A stretch of DNA of 64,000 nucleotides, taken from Candidatus Latescibacterota bacterium (GTDB lineage: Bacteria > Latescibacterota > UBA2968 > UBA8231). Positions 9,498 to 18,942 of the stretch are shown one piece after another (the first letter of the stretch is position 1; every line of letters begins with the position of its first letter). The notes under the pieces are model-generated. The model was not told the origin of the DNA and did not search any database. It saw only the letters and a program-made list of their open reading frames with translations. The DNA lies in assembly GCA_022827835.1 (NCBI GenBank), contig JAJEIO010000029.1, positions 186,001 through 250,000 on the forward strand. The letters run 5' to 3'. Position numbers and translations under genes: made by a program.

Positions 9498-11057
9498 TTG
9501 GGAATAAGCGAAGGAGAACAATTACAGTCGCTAGATGACGAGGGTCACAAGAAACTATTCGGCTTAGATATCTATCTGACCCCAGTATTCACAATTTCCA
9601 GTATCACCATTGTCGTTTTTGTCACTGGGGCGCTCGTCTTCCAAGAAGCCGCAACGGAAGTTTTCAAAAATACCCGCGAGTGGCTGACTGTAAATCTCGA
9701 TTGGTTTTTCCTGATTACCGCTAATTTTCTCCTGCTCTTTTGTCTGTATGTAGCCTTCTCGCCTCTCGGCAAGGTGCGCCTCGGAGGGGCCGATGCAAAA
9801 CCCGAATACTCCAACGCAACTTGGTTTGCCATGCTCTTTGCCGCTGGCGTAGGTATCGGTCTGCTGTTTTACGGCGCGGCCGAGCCGATTTTCTACTTTC
9901 AGAGTCCACCGCTTGGCATCGCTGCCGGAACAGAAGAAGCCGCGGCCGTCGGCATCGCGGCAACCGTTTTTCACTGGGGGCTGCACGGTTGGGGAGCTTA
10001 CGGCGTCGTGGGACTTGCTCTCGCGTACTTCGCCTACAATCGCGGATTGCCGCTCACCATTCGCTCGGCGTTCTATCCCTTGTTCGGCGACCGCATCTGG
10101 GGCTGGCCTGGTCATATCATCGATACGTTTGCCATCTTCGCCGGTCTGTTCGGCCTTGCCACCTCGCTTGGCTTGGGGGTTAAGCAGCTAACCTCGGGTC
10201 TGAACTATCTGTTCGATGTTCCCGCGAACAACACCACTATGGTGGTGCTGATTGTGGTGATTACGTCCATCGCGCTGACATCGGTGTTGGCGGGTATTAA
10301 TGTTGGGATCAAGCGCCTTAGCCAGTTTAACATCATTCTCGCGTTGTTGTTGCTGCTAACGGTTATTGTGCTCGGGCCGACGCTCTACATTTTTCGTAGT
10401 ATATTCGCTGCACTTGGCAGCTATCTCGCCAAAATTGTGCCGCTCAGTAATTGGGTCGGGCGCGAGGACGTGGATTTTCTGCATGGTTGGACGACATTCT
10501 ACTTGGCTTGGTGGTTTGCTTGGGCACCTTTTGTCGGCACGTTTATCGCTCGCATTTCCAAGGGCCGCACTGTGCGCGAATTCGCGATTTTTGTCCTCAT
10601 CCCGCCGCTGGTGTTATGCCTATTGTGGTTTGGCACCTTTGGCGGCACGGCCCTCCACCAGCACATCGTTGGGGGCTATACCGGTGTAACCGAGAATGTT
10701 GCGGCGTGGAAGCTGGAAATCGCATTGTTCAAGATGTTCGACCAACTCCCGCTGACCAAGTTGCTCTCATCGGTGGCGCTCCTGCTGACCATCGTATTTT
10801 TCGTTACCTCGTCGGATTCTGGCTCGTTGATTGTCGATACTATTGCAGCCGGTGGCAGAGTAGATGCTCCAGTAGCGCAGCGGGTCTTTTGGTGTACGAT
10901 TGAGGGGTTAGTTGCTATCGCCCTCCTACTTGGCGGAGGGCTGAATTCGCTGCAGGCGGCTTCGCTCGCAACAGGCTTCCCATTTGCCTTGGTCCTCTTG
11001 GGAATGGCCGTCTGCGTCTGGATGGGGCTGCGCAGCGAAGTGCGTGCAGCGCACTGA
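9498..11057 (+). CDS. BCCT-family betaine/carnitine/choline transporter
   Basis: Polytopic inner-membrane symporter or antiporter for quaternary ammonium compounds (519 aa, about 12 helices). Family hallmarks visible: LFAAGVGIGLLFYGAAEPI in the third helix region, HWGLHGWGAYGVVGLALAYF, and the Trp-rich signature LAWWFAWAPFVGTFIARISKGRTVREF (split here: LAWWFAWAPFVGT then FIARISKGRTVREF). FVTSSDSGSLIVD lies near the end. Translation starts at TTG 9498, supported by a near-perfect AAGGAGGAG just upstream. Located upstream of a methylamine (NMG) pathway locus, so import of glycine betaine or a related methylated amine is a reasonable inference, though the genes are about 6 kb apart. Confidence 0.93.
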   Translation: MGISEGEQLQSLDDEGHKKLFGLDIYLTPVFTISSITIVVFVTGALVFQEAATEVFKNTREWLTVNLDWFFLITANFLLLFCLYVAFSPLGKVRLGGADAKPEYSNATWFAMLFAAGVGIGLLFYGAAEPIFYFQSPPLGIAAGTEEAAAVGIAATVFHWGLHGWGAYGVVGLALAYFAYNRGLPLTIRSAFYPLFGDRIWGWPGHIIDTFAIFAGLFGLATSLGLGVKQLTSGLNYLFDVPANNTTMVVLIVVITSIALTSVLAGINVGIKRLSQFNIILALLLLLTVIVLGPTLYIFRSIFAALGSYLAKIVPLSNWVGREDVDFLHGWTTFYLAWWFAWAPFVGTFIARISKGRTVREFAIFVLIPPLVLCLLWFGTFGGTALHQHIVGGYTGVTENVAAWKLEIALFKMFDQLPLTKLLSSVALLLTIVFFVTSSDSGSLIVDTIAAGGRVDAPVAQRVFWCTIEGLVAIALLLGGGLNSLQAASLATGFPFALVLLGMAVCVWMGLRSEVRAAH

Positions 11058-11135
11058 ATGCTGACGGAGTAAACGTTACAAAACGAATTCTTAGAATGAA
11101 GATATACACCCACTCTTAAATGAAGGAGGCCTACG

Positions 11136-14100
11136 ATGAAATCTTTGCCTAGGCACTTTTTGGTGCTAGTCGCCGCGGCTTTGGTTTGGGCTGCGCCGGC
11201 GTGGACGCAAGCAACAGGTACTGTCGTCGTCACCGTAGTTGACGACGATAGCGGCCAGGCGCTGGAGACGGCCTTAGTCTATATCCCGGCCTTGGACCTA
11301 GGCGGGATGTCGGACGCACAGGGTCAGTTTACTATAGCCGACGTGCCAGTGGGCGAGCACCAATTGCGCGCCGAATTGATCGGCTACTCGTCGGCGACTG
11401 CCACGGTTGTGGTAGAGGCCGGGCAAACCGCGACCGTCGAGTTGCGGATAAAACCCTCTGCACTGCTCCTCGAAGAGCTGGCGGTGACCGGCACGGCTGT
11501 TAAGAACTCTCACGTTAGTTCGACCTATGCTGTTGCGGTGACTGGCCGGGACAAGATGGCCGAACAAGGATCGCCGCAGGCGGTTGATTTCTTCAAGAAC
11601 TTGAGCGCCAGTCACGGAGTGATCGGCGAGCGCAGCAGTTGGTATAATGCCAACCAAGCCGCTACTCTTTCCGAGAGCATTGCCAACGTCAATCTGCGCG
11701 GTCTGGGAGCTTCGCGGACGCTGGTATTGATCAACAGCCGCCGCCAGACCTATGTCCCGGCGCGCTTGATCGGCGGGCGCTTCGTCGATGTGAATGCCAT
11801 TCCCTCCATCGCCGTGGATCGGGTCGAGGTACTCAAAGAAGGGGCCTCGGCCATCTATGGGTCGGATGCGGTGGCAGGTGTCGCCAATTTTTTAACTCGC
11901 GCCGACTTTGAGGGTTTTGAGGTCTCGGGTGCGCACGAGTATATCGCTGGCGCGGGCGATTCCAACGTCGGCGCGATCTGGGGTGGGAAGATCGGCGCGG
12001 CTCATGCGGTTGTTGCTGGAGAATGGAGAGGGCGTCAGGCGCTACCGGCTTCCGAGAGGGACTACTTGTTGCAGCCGTGGCATGGCGGCGGGCAGCGCCT
12101 TGGATGGTCGAGCTTGGGCAATCCGGGGACCTTTGCGGTTGGCGCGCCAGCCCCGTGGACCGCTGCCATCCACGCCCCGCGTTGCGAGCAGTTTGGCGGC
12201 TTCCGGGAGTCTTGGACCTGCCGCTTTCGCTATCAGCAGTACGAGAATTTGATCGAGGACATGAGCCATATGCGCGCTTTTGCCGAGATCAACGGCGAGT
12301 TGGGCAATGGCACGGAGTATCACTTAGAGGGTCTGGTTGCCCAGGCTGAGATTCCCGAGTGGTACACCACGCCTTCGTATCCTCCCTTTCCCTTGACAGA
12401 TACGAGCATCATGGAGGTCGCGCCCAACCATCCGGGCCGGGAGGCATTCTGTGCGGACTACGGTGCAGAGGAAGGCGATCTGTACTACAACGAATGCCAA
12501 GGCGGCGAGAACTGGTATTTCAATGGCCGTCCATTTGGCAACTCGGGTCCCGGGCGCATACTGGGCCGCGACTCTCGCACTTTGCGCGTGGCGGCTTCTG
12601 CCAATGGAGATCTAGGTCAAAATGCCCATTTTGATCTAGGTCTCTCCTATTCCCGCACCGAGGGCAACTACAATCTGCCGGGGGTGTACATCGAGCGGAT
12701 ATTCCTCGGCTTCCGCGGGTTTGGCGGGCCCGATTGTGGTGTTGGCGTGGAGGCGGATAACGAGTCTCTTGCAGGGATGAGGCTCGGCCCACTCAACGGC
12801 CAAGTGGCGGGTCAGGGCGATTGCCAGTACTACAATCCCTTTGGCAATGCCATCGAATTCGCGGATCAATACGGCGCGGAGTTTGCAAGCCAAGCGAATC
12901 CCGATTATCGCACCAACCTTGCCAACAGTCCCGAGTTGCGGCACTGGCTGGCAGATAATGAAGTCGATCTACAGAGCACCGCGGATCTGCTGGTCGCCGA
13001 TGCGACGCTGAGCGGCACTTGGATTGAGGACGTCGCCAGTTACGCGGCCGGCTACCAGTTCCGTCTGCTCAATGCCAGCGGCGATCCCAACGACGAGGGC
13101 GATGTGACCATCAACCCCTGTCCGGTGGTGGGCGATGACGGGTGCTCTGCGGAGGACAGGTTCGGTCCCTATGCGTTCACCAATGTGAATCGGCCGTATG
13201 ATGAATCGCAGACCGTGCATCGCTTCTTTGTCGAGGTTCCCCTGAGCTTGGGATCGCGCTTTGATACCCAGCTCGCGGCCAACTACGAGTTCCACGATGT
13301 GGCGAGCAGTTTTGATCCCAAGTTTGGCTGGCGCTATCAGCTAGTGGAATCGCCGACCCAATCCGTGTTTCTGCGCGGCTCGGTGCAGACGACGTTTCGC
13401 GCGCCATCGCTGGACGACGTAAATGAAAACCCGCTTTCGACGCTCGAGTGGATCAATGAGACGGGTGCCTATCAAACGGTGGACCGATTCGGCAGCAAAG
13501 ACCTCAAACCCGAACAGGCTTTTACCTATAATGCGGGTTTCGTCTTAGTCACCGAGGAGGGCTTTGATGCGACGTTTGACTACTGGAGCTACGATTTCAA
13601 GGATGTCATCGGTGCCATGCCGCACGGGGCTATTACTGCTTTATATGCCGATGAAGCGAATAATGAGGCCCTGAAGCAGTTCATTGTCTGCCCGGACGGG
13701 ATCGGCACTGGTACGTGTGCGGCCTCCGAACTGGAGCGGGTGCAAGTTGATATCGTCAATTGGCCAGGGGTCAAGACCTCGGGAATTGATTTGCATCTGG
13801 GCGGGAACACGGACGCCGGAGTTGGGGAAGTCTCGCTCAGCTTGGATGCTACATACACGCTGGAGTACCGGACGAAGGCTCTGGCGCTCGGCAACTTGGT
13901 GTTGCAAGAAGGGGCAGACGCGGCCGGCTACCTGAACTTTGGCAATCCCATTGCAACCTCGCTACCGAAGTTGAAGGGCCAAGTGTCCGCGGGCTATCAC
14001 TGGGAAGGCTACCGTCTCGTGAGCTTTTTGAACTACATTTCGTCGTACGAGGACCGGGGATCGATGAATTCCGGGAATGATGCCGTTAAAGAAGTATTCG

Positions 14101-14300
14101 GTACCATTGACTCGTTCGTCACTTGGGATGTGAGCTTTCTGTGGGACTTGTCCGAGGGCGTCAATATCGCGCTGTCGGGGATGAACTTGCTCGACACGAT
14201 GCCGCCGCTGGTGAACATTGAGCAGGCGTACGATGGCTTTACTCACGATCCCAAGGGACGGCGGTTGAAGTTGGCTGTGTCCTATAATTTTGGCGGTTGA
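11136..14300 (+). CDS. TonB-dependent outer-membrane receptor (SusC-like N-terminal domain)
   Basis: 1054-residue outer-membrane receptor for energised uptake of large substrates. Signal peptide (MKSLPRHFLVLVAAALVWAAPAWT), then a carboxypeptidase-regulatory-like domain (about 28-105) with YIPALDLGGMSDAQGQF. A plug domain (about 110-250) contains NVNLRGLGASRTLVLINSRR and VDRVEVLKEGASAIYGSDAVAGVANFLT. A 22-strand-type barrel ends in RRLKLAVSYNFGG. Several paired cysteines lie in predicted extracellular loops (for example CEQFGGFRESWTC and NPCPVVGDDGC). Strong AAGGAGG at 11124-11130 before ATG 11136. It is followed closely by two enolase-superfamily genes, suggesting import of a sugar acid or glycan feeding those enzymes. 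Confidence 0.92.
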   Translation: MKSLPRHFLVLVAAALVWAAPAWTQATGTVVVTVVDDDSGQALETALVYIPALDLGGMSDAQGQFTIADVPVGEHQLRAELIGYSSATATVVVEAGQTATVELRIKPSALLLEELAVTGTAVKNSHVSSTYAVAVTGRDKMAEQGSPQAVDFFKNLSASHGVIGERSSWYNANQAATLSESIANVNLRGLGASRTLVLINSRRQTYVPARLIGGRFVDVNAIPSIAVDRVEVLKEGASAIYGSDAVAGVANFLTRADFEGFEVSGAHEYIAGAGDSNVGAIWGGKIGAAHAVVAGEWRGRQALPASERDYLLQPWHGGGQRLGWSSLGNPGTFAVGAPAPWTAAIHAPRCEQFGGFRESWTCRFRYQQYENLIEDMSHMRAFAEINGELGNGTEYHLEGLVAQAEIPEWYTTPSYPPFPLTDTSIMEVAPNHPGREAFCADYGAEEGDLYYNECQGGENWYFNGRPFGNSGPGRILGRDSRTLRVAASANGDLGQNAHFDLGLSYSRTEGNYNLPGVYIERIFLGFRGFGGPDCGVGVEADNESLAGMRLGPLNGQVAGQGDCQYYNPFGNAIEFADQYGAEFASQANPDYRTNLANSPELRHWLADNEVDLQSTADLLVADATLSGTWIEDVASYAAGYQFRLLNASGDPNDEGDVTINPCPVVGDDGCSAEDRFGPYAFTNVNRPYDESQTVHRFFVEVPLSLGSRFDTQLAANYEFHDVASSFDPKFGWRYQLVESPTQSVFLRGSVQTTFRAPSLDDVNENPLSTLEWINETGAYQTVDRFGSKDLKPEQAFTYNAGFVLVTEEGFDATFDYWSYDFKDVIGAMPHGAITALYADEANNEALKQFIVCPDGIGTGTCAASELERVQVDIVNWPGVKTSGIDLHLGGNTDAGVGEVSLSLDATYTLEYRTKALALGNLVLQEGADAAGYLNFGNPIATSLPKLKGQVSAGYHWEGYRLVSFLNYISSYEDRGSMNSGNDAVKEVFGTIDSFVTWDVSFLWDLSEGVNIALSGMNLLDTMPPLVNIEQAYDGFTHDPKGRRLKLAVSYNFGG

Positions 14301-14326
14301 AGCTGGGGGGCCGATTTGAAAAGCCC

Positions 14327-15337
14327 ATGATTATATCCCGCATAATCGTCCATCAGCCCGCCGGTTTGTTGCGCATTCTGACCGACGCGGGCTTGGAAGG
14401 TCACTGTACCGGCGTTGCGGCTACAGTCGCCGAGGCCGACGTGGCCGCGGCGGCCTCCGTCCTCATGGATGCGGACCCCGTCAATCGCGAGCGGCTATGG
14501 CAGACGTTCAACGAAGTAGATGGGAGCGTGTCCGCCGATCTTCGCGCCTGTATCGATGTCGCATTGTGGGATCTTGTGGCCAAAGCCGCCGGCCAGCCGG
14601 TTCACAGGCATGTCAACGGCTTTCGCAACCGCATTCCGGTTTGCAGGAGGTCGGAGCGCAACTCGGCGGAAGAGATCGTCGCGGAAGCGCAGGAAGCGCA
14701 GCGTACTGGTTTCCGGGCTTACAAATTCGACGCCTTTTTGGACGAAGAATCGCTCGTTGACCTGGTAGGCGACATGCGCAGGGCCGTGGGACCGGATTTC
14801 TGTCTGTTGCTCGACGGCCGGACGCGGTTGGTTATTGACCAAGCGATACGGATCGGCCGGGCGCTCGACGCGGCGGACTTTTTCTGTTTTGACCGGCCGC
14901 GGCCCGATAGCGACATGTCCGGCGGCCGGCAGTTAGCTGCCGCGATAGATACTCCGACGAGCACCGGCGTGTCCAGTCCCATGGAAGCGGCGCAGGTTAT
15001 GACGACTCAGGCGGCTGACCACGTTCGCACTGGGGTAACGCGGGCCGGCGGCATGACGGATGTGCTCAAAGCCGCTCGCTGCGTCGAAGCCTTCGGGGCC
15101 TACTGCCATTTGGACGGCTTGGGAATCTGCGATGGTTTCGCCCATCTGCATCTGGCGGGCGCGATTCGGAATGCGCCCTTTTTGGAGGTGGCCGAAAATG
15201 GAGCTTCTTCGCCATTCATCGGGAATCCGCTGCCGATATGCGATGGGTATATCGGGATTCCCGACGCGCCGGGACTAGGCATGGAGATCGACATGGGTGC
15301 TGTCAACGAGCACACCGAGGAACTGATTGAGATCTGA
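14327..15337 (+). CDS. Enolase-superfamily protein (mandelate racemase/muconate lactonizing type) with altered metal site
   Basis: 336-residue protein with the alpha/beta capping domain and barrel of the superfamily (ACIDVALWDLVAKAAGQPV near 75-95). The barrel motifs deviate: the lysine strand reads GFRAYKFDAF (KxD instead of KxK), the first metal ligand Asp is present in LLLDGRTR, the second strand reads CFDRP where EEP is usual, and the third reads PTSTGVSSP with no acidic residue. A histidine remains in YCHLDGLG. It may be catalytically unusual or inactive. I prefer ATG 14327; a TTG at 14297 overlaps the receptor stop and would add ten residues. An intact homologue follows six bases downstream. 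Confidence 0.8.
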   Translation: MIISRIIVHQPAGLLRILTDAGLEGHCTGVAATVAEADVAAAASVLMDADPVNRERLWQTFNEVDGSVSADLRACIDVALWDLVAKAAGQPVHRHVNGFRNRIPVCRRSERNSAEEIVAEAQEAQRTGFRAYKFDAFLDEESLVDLVGDMRRAVGPDFCLLLDGRTRLVIDQAIRIGRALDAADFFCFDRPRPDSDMSGGRQLAAAIDTPTSTGVSSPMEAAQVMTTQAADHVRTGVTRAGGMTDVLKAARCVEAFGAYCHLDGLGICDGFAHLHLAGAIRNAPFLEVAENGASSPFIGNPLPICDGYIGIPDAPGLGMEIDMGAVNEHTEELIEI

Positions 15338-15343
15338 GGCCCT

Positions 15344-16531
15344 ATGCAGATTCGAGATGTGAAATGTTACCTGTTGCAGGGCGAACCCGCGACGCGGCAG
15401 GAGAGTTGCGGGGCCAGAGGTAGCATCGCCCCGGTGCCGCCGGGTATATCCGGGCTGCTTACCCACGATCAAGGATTCGGTGCGGTCGATCCCGAGGGAT
15501 TTACGTTTACCGGGGAAGAACCGGAGCCGACGTATCGCCTGATGATCCGGCTCGTGACGGATGGTGAACTGGATGCGTACGCCAATTACGCCACGGGGTA
15601 CAATCCCCGGGAACTGGAATGGGAGGCCAAGGCTTTTCTGGCCCGGTATGCCCACATGCTCATCGGCGTGGATGCCTTTGACCGGGAATACATCTGGCAG
15701 CGGTTTTGGATGGCCCAGCGGTTTATGTACACGGGTAGGGGACTGCTCGACACCATCGACCGGATGTTGTGGGACTTGGCGAGTCGAAGTGCCCGCCTGC
15801 CGATCTACAAGCTGCTCGGAGCTTGCCGCGAAAGCGTACCCGCCTATTGCAACGTCGGTGGGCGGACCATTGACGACTTAGTGGCCCACGCGGTGAAACG
15901 GGTGGAAGAAGAGGGGTTTATCGGCTGCAAGGATCACTCGTATCGGGGGGTAAAAGGCAACGGAGAGATGGCCAGGAAGCTGCGGGAGACGCTGGGCGAT
16001 GATATCCTGCTCTTTCACGATCCCGTCGAGTCGTACACGGTCGAGGAGGCTATAAAAATCGGCCGCATCCTAGAAAAGTATCACTACAGGTGGATCGAAG
16101 AGCCGCTGCAGGATTACGACATCATGGGTCTGAAGAAGCTGTGCGCCGCCCTCGATCTTCCGGTGCTGACCCTCGAATGGATCGGAGCCATCGGCGGACA
16201 GCCCTACAATACGGCACCGTACTTGGCGCTACAGGCTGCGGATATCGTCCGGCAGCGGGGTATTGGCATCACGGGTCAGGTCAAACAGGCCCAACTGGCC
16301 GAGAGCTTTGGCGTCGAAGTACACGGCGGCGATCCCCAGGTAATCCTGTCCATCGGAAACGACCCTGTCTTTGAGGCCATGGGCGTGCAGCCGCGTCCTC
16401 CCGAGGAGGAATTGGACTGCCGGGGTACAGTCGTCGTAGAGGATGGTGCCATGTCGATAGCTTGGAGCGACCGTCCCGCAGTGGAGCCGGACTGGGACGA
16501 GATGGCTCGGAGCGCCGTTTTGGTCATTTGA
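15344..16531 (+). CDS. Enolase-superfamily dehydratase (mandelate racemase/muconate lactonizing family)
   Basis: 395-residue enzyme expected to abstract an alpha proton from a carboxylate, commonly dehydrating a sugar acid. Capping-domain motif LLDTIDRMLWDLASR. Metal ligands are visible: Asp in LLFHDPVESY, Glu in RWIEEPLQDYD and Glu in LTLEWIGAIGG. A C-terminal base region EVHGGDPQ is present. The lysine strand reads GFIGCKDHSYRGVKGNG. Substrate cannot be assigned from these motifs. It lies directly behind the degenerate enolase homologue and the TonB receptor, so probably one uptake-and-catabolism operon. Confidence 0.88.
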   Translation: MQIRDVKCYLLQGEPATRQESCGARGSIAPVPPGISGLLTHDQGFGAVDPEGFTFTGEEPEPTYRLMIRLVTDGELDAYANYATGYNPRELEWEAKAFLARYAHMLIGVDAFDREYIWQRFWMAQRFMYTGRGLLDTIDRMLWDLASRSARLPIYKLLGACRESVPAYCNVGGRTIDDLVAHAVKRVEEEGFIGCKDHSYRGVKGNGEMARKLRETLGDDILLFHDPVESYTVEEAIKIGRILEKYHYRWIEEPLQDYDIMGLKKLCAALDLPVLTLEWIGAIGGQPYNTAPYLALQAADIVRQRGIGITGQVKQAQLAESFGVEVHGGDPQVILSIGNDPVFEAMGVQPRPPEEELDCRGTVVVEDGAMSIAWSDRPAVEPDWDEMARSAVLVI

Positions 16532-16545
16532 CCGCGGAACGATCT

Positions 16546-17241
16546 TTACAGTAGTGCCTCGGCTAGCTCAGTAAAATTTCCTACCTCCACATCGGGCCGG
16601 TACGGCGTTTCTTCGTAGGGCAGGGCGTTGCGGTTGACGAAGGCTCCCCTCAGGCCGCAGGCTCGCGCTCCCATCACGTCGAATGAATTGGCCGAAACCA
16701 TCATGCACTGTCCCACTTCTAGGTGCAGCGAGGCCGCGGCTCGGCGATACACCCCAGGGTGCGGCTTGAAGGCACCTACTTCCTCGACTGAGATAATGCG
16801 GTCGAAGTCCCAGCCAATGCGATTGGTCGCCAGATGGTTCAAAAAGTCCGACTCGCCGTTGGACAGAGCGACTAGGCGGTAGCGCCCCTTTAGCTTTTCG
16901 AAGGCTGCTCGCACATCGGCGAAGGGGTTGAGGTGTTGCCAGGCTGCCATGAGCCGGGGGACATCCCCTTCGGCCGCGTTTATTCCTTCTAAAGCCAAGA
17001 CGTAAATCAAGGCCCGCCGCACCGTTTCCAGATAGCCGCTGTGGCCCAGCAGGAGGATGTTGTCCTGATATTGCTCTAGGCGCTGGCGCGCTCGCCATTG
17101 GTTCCACAGGTGCTCGGGCGGGACTGAAGATTCTTTATCGCGCAGGTAGGACGCGATAGCTGGAGTCAGGCTGCCGCCCAAGTCGAGGACGGTGCCGAAC
17201 AGGTCGAAGGTGAGGGCTTGTACTGCTGGAAATTTGGTCAT
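16546..17241 (-). CDS. HAD-superfamily hydrolase, haloacid dehalogenase type II-like
   Basis: 231-residue cytoplasmic hydrolase. Motif I is FDLFGTVLD (nucleophile Asp at about 13), motif II is VALSNGESDFL, and the motif III lysine is in FKPHPGVYRRAA. Motif IV is MVSANSFDVMGARACGL, where a haloacid dehalogenase has SSNxWD; this supports the type II assignment. The cap domain lies between motifs I and II. Real substrate may be a phosphate ester or a halo-acid. Convergent with the enolase gene and divergent from the NMG locus. Confidence 0.85.
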   Translation of the reverse strand: MTKFPAVQALTFDLFGTVLDLGGSLTPAIASYLRDKESSVPPEHLWNQWRARQRLEQYQDNILLLGHSGYLETVRRALIYVLALEGINAAEGDVPRLMAAWQHLNPFADVRAAFEKLKGRYRLVALSNGESDFLNHLATNRIGWDFDRIISVEEVGAFKPHPGVYRRAAASLHLEVGQCMMVSANSFDVMGARACGLRGAFVNRNALPYEETPYRPDVEVGNFTELAEALL

Positions 17242-17286
17242 ATTATTTGCCTCGCTGTGTTTGTTGCGTATGAAGCGATTGTGTAA

Positions 17287-17327
17287 TTTAGTCTATCCGC
17301 GAGCGGTAGAACAAACATCGGACTAAA
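17287..17327. promoter_or_regulatory. Nested inverted repeats upstream of the NMG pathway genes (possible operator)
   Basis: TTTAGTC at 17287-17293 is matched by GACTAAA at 17321-17327, and inside this the palindrome CCGC-GA-GCGG lies at 17297-17306. The element ends 13 bases before the ATG of mgsA, in the 99-base gap between divergent genes. Nested dyads here could be an operator or an mRNA leader structure. No regulator gene is adjacent, so this is a pattern-based suggestion. Confidence 0.35.
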
Positions 17328-17340
17328 ACGACTAGTAGCA

Positions 17341-18243
17341 ATGTGTGGTATTGTTGGGCTGTACGTAAAAAAACGCGACTTGGCCGATCAACTCGGCGCG
17401 CTGTTCGCCGAGATGCTGATCTGCATGAGCGATCGCGGCCCCGACAGCGCGGGGTTGGCGCTCTATGGCAATGAGCCGCCGGAAGGCTTTATCAAAGTCA
17501 CCTTGCGGCACGCTGCCGACGACTACGACTGGTCGGGGCTAGCCGATCAACTCGGCGCGCGCTTTGATTGCGAGGCCAGCCTGCGCGTCAACGCCAACTA
17601 CGCGGTCATCGCAGTGCGCGCCGACGCCGATTCGCTGGGGCGAGAGTTGGCTGGCTCAGACCCGGGCCTGACGGTGATGAGCATCGGTCGCAGCATTGAG
17701 ATTCTCAAGGAGATCGGCGCGCCTTCCGAGATCGTCGATCGCTTTGGCGTGCGCAAGATGCGCGGTACGCACATCATCGGTCACACGCGCATGGCCACCG
17801 AAAGCGCGGTGACTACCGACGGCTCGCATCCTTTTTCCACGGGCATGGACCTCTGCTTAGTACACAACGGCTCGCTGAGCAATCACAACCGGCTGCGCAC
17901 GCGCCTGGAGCGCAGCGGGATCGAAATCCGCACGGAGAACGACTCAGAGGTGGCCGCTGGTTATCTGATGTGGCGGATGCAGCAGGGGGATACCTTGCAA
18001 GCGGCCCTGCAAGCGGCGCTCGACGATCTGGACGGTTTCTATACTTTTGCCATCGGCACGGTCGATGGCTTTGCGGTCTTGCGCGACCCGATCGCCTGCA
18101 AGCCGGCCGTGCTGGCCGAGACGGATGAGTACGTGGCGATGGCTAGCGAGTTCCAGGCGCTATCGAGCTTGCCGGGGATCGACGATGCGGAGGTATGGGA
18201 GCCCAAGCCGGCGCGAGTGTACACTTGGGGAGGAGCCGATTGA
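17341..18243 (+). CDS. mgsA: N-methylglutamate synthase subunit A (class II glutamine amidotransferase domain)
   Basis: 300-residue Ntn-type amidotransferase homologous to the N-terminal domain of glutamate synthase (GlxB/MgsA family). The nucleophile Cys2 is exposed after Met removal (MCGIVGLY), followed by MSDRGPDSAGLALYG. GHTRMATESAV, DGSHPF and VHNGSLSNHNRLR complete the glutaminase site, with ENDSEVAAGYL after. In N-methylglutamate synthase this subunit works with the GXGXG and FMN subunits encoded immediately downstream. The TGATG junction couples it to mgsB. The same gene set could be read as glxBCD; the neighbouring gmaS and mgd genes favour the NMG role. Confidence 0.85.
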   Translation: MCGIVGLYVKKRDLADQLGALFAEMLICMSDRGPDSAGLALYGNEPPEGFIKVTLRHAADDYDWSGLADQLGARFDCEASLRVNANYAVIAVRADADSLGRELAGSDPGLTVMSIGRSIEILKEIGAPSEIVDRFGVRKMRGTHIIGHTRMATESAVTTDGSHPFSTGMDLCLVHNGSLSNHNRLRTRLERSGIEIRTENDSEVAAGYLMWRMQQGDTLQAALQAALDDLDGFYTFAIGTVDGFAVLRDPIACKPAVLAETDEYVAMASEFQALSSLPGIDDAEVWEPKPARVYTWGGAD

Positions 18244-18935
18244 TGGGCGCGGAGGTTTTCGACTTGGCGACTGGAGAGTTGCGCCAGCTCAACCAGCGTC
18301 TGCACGACCTGACTGACGAGGCGGCCAAGACGCCGTGGCGGATTCTGCATCCGCGAGGCGCGCACGCGGTGGCCGCTGGAGTCAATGCGCCCGTGGAAAT
18401 CGATATCGAAGGCCACGTTGGTTACTATTGCGCTGGCATGAACCAGCGCGCCCACATCACCGTCCACGGGATGGTCGGGGTCGGGGTGGCCGAGAACATG
18501 ATGTCGGGGCTGGTGAGAGTGAAAGGCCACGCCAGCCAATGCGCTGGGGCCACCGGGCACGGCGGCCTGCTGGTCATTGAGGGCGACGCGTCGAGCCGCT
18601 GTGGGATTTCGATGAAGGGGATCGATATTGTGGTTGGCGGCTCGGTCGGTCACAGCAGTTGCTTTATGGCCCAGGCTGGCAACCTAGTCGTCTGCGGCGA
18701 TGCCGACGAGGCGTTGGGTGACTCGCTGTACGAGGCGCGGATTTTTGTCCGCGGCCGGGTCGCGGGCTTGGGGGCCGACTGCATTGAAAAGCCCATGCGC
18801 GACGAGCATTTGAGCGCGTTGGCCGAGTTGCTGGCGCGAGCGGATTTGCCCGAGGTGCGCCCGGAAGAGTTCCGCCGCTACGGGTCGGCGCGCCAGCTTT
18901 ACAATTTCAAGGTAGATAACGCATCCCAGTACTAG
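18243..18935 (+). CDS. mgsB: N-methylglutamate synthase subunit B (GXGXG domain of glutamate synthase)
   Basis: 230-residue protein formed by the beta-helix GXGXG domain found at the C-terminus of glutamate synthase large subunits. Repeated glycine patterns include HGMVGVGVAENMMSGLVRV, GATGHGGLLVIEGDASSRCG and GGSVGHSSCFMAQAGNLVVC. ATG at 18243 overlaps the mgsA stop, with AGGAG at 18228-18233. The domain provides a scaffold between the amidotransferase and FMN subunits. It is separated by seven bases from mgsC. Confidence 0.85.
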   Translation: MGAEVFDLATGELRQLNQRLHDLTDEAAKTPWRILHPRGAHAVAAGVNAPVEIDIEGHVGYYCAGMNQRAHITVHGMVGVGVAENMMSGLVRVKGHASQCAGATGHGGLLVIEGDASSRCGISMKGIDIVVGGSVGHSSCFMAQAGNLVVCGDADEALGDSLYEARIFVRGRVAGLGADCIEKPMRDEHLSALAELLARADLPEVRPEEFRRYGSARQLYNFKVDNASQY

Positions 18936-18942
18936 ACGACCT

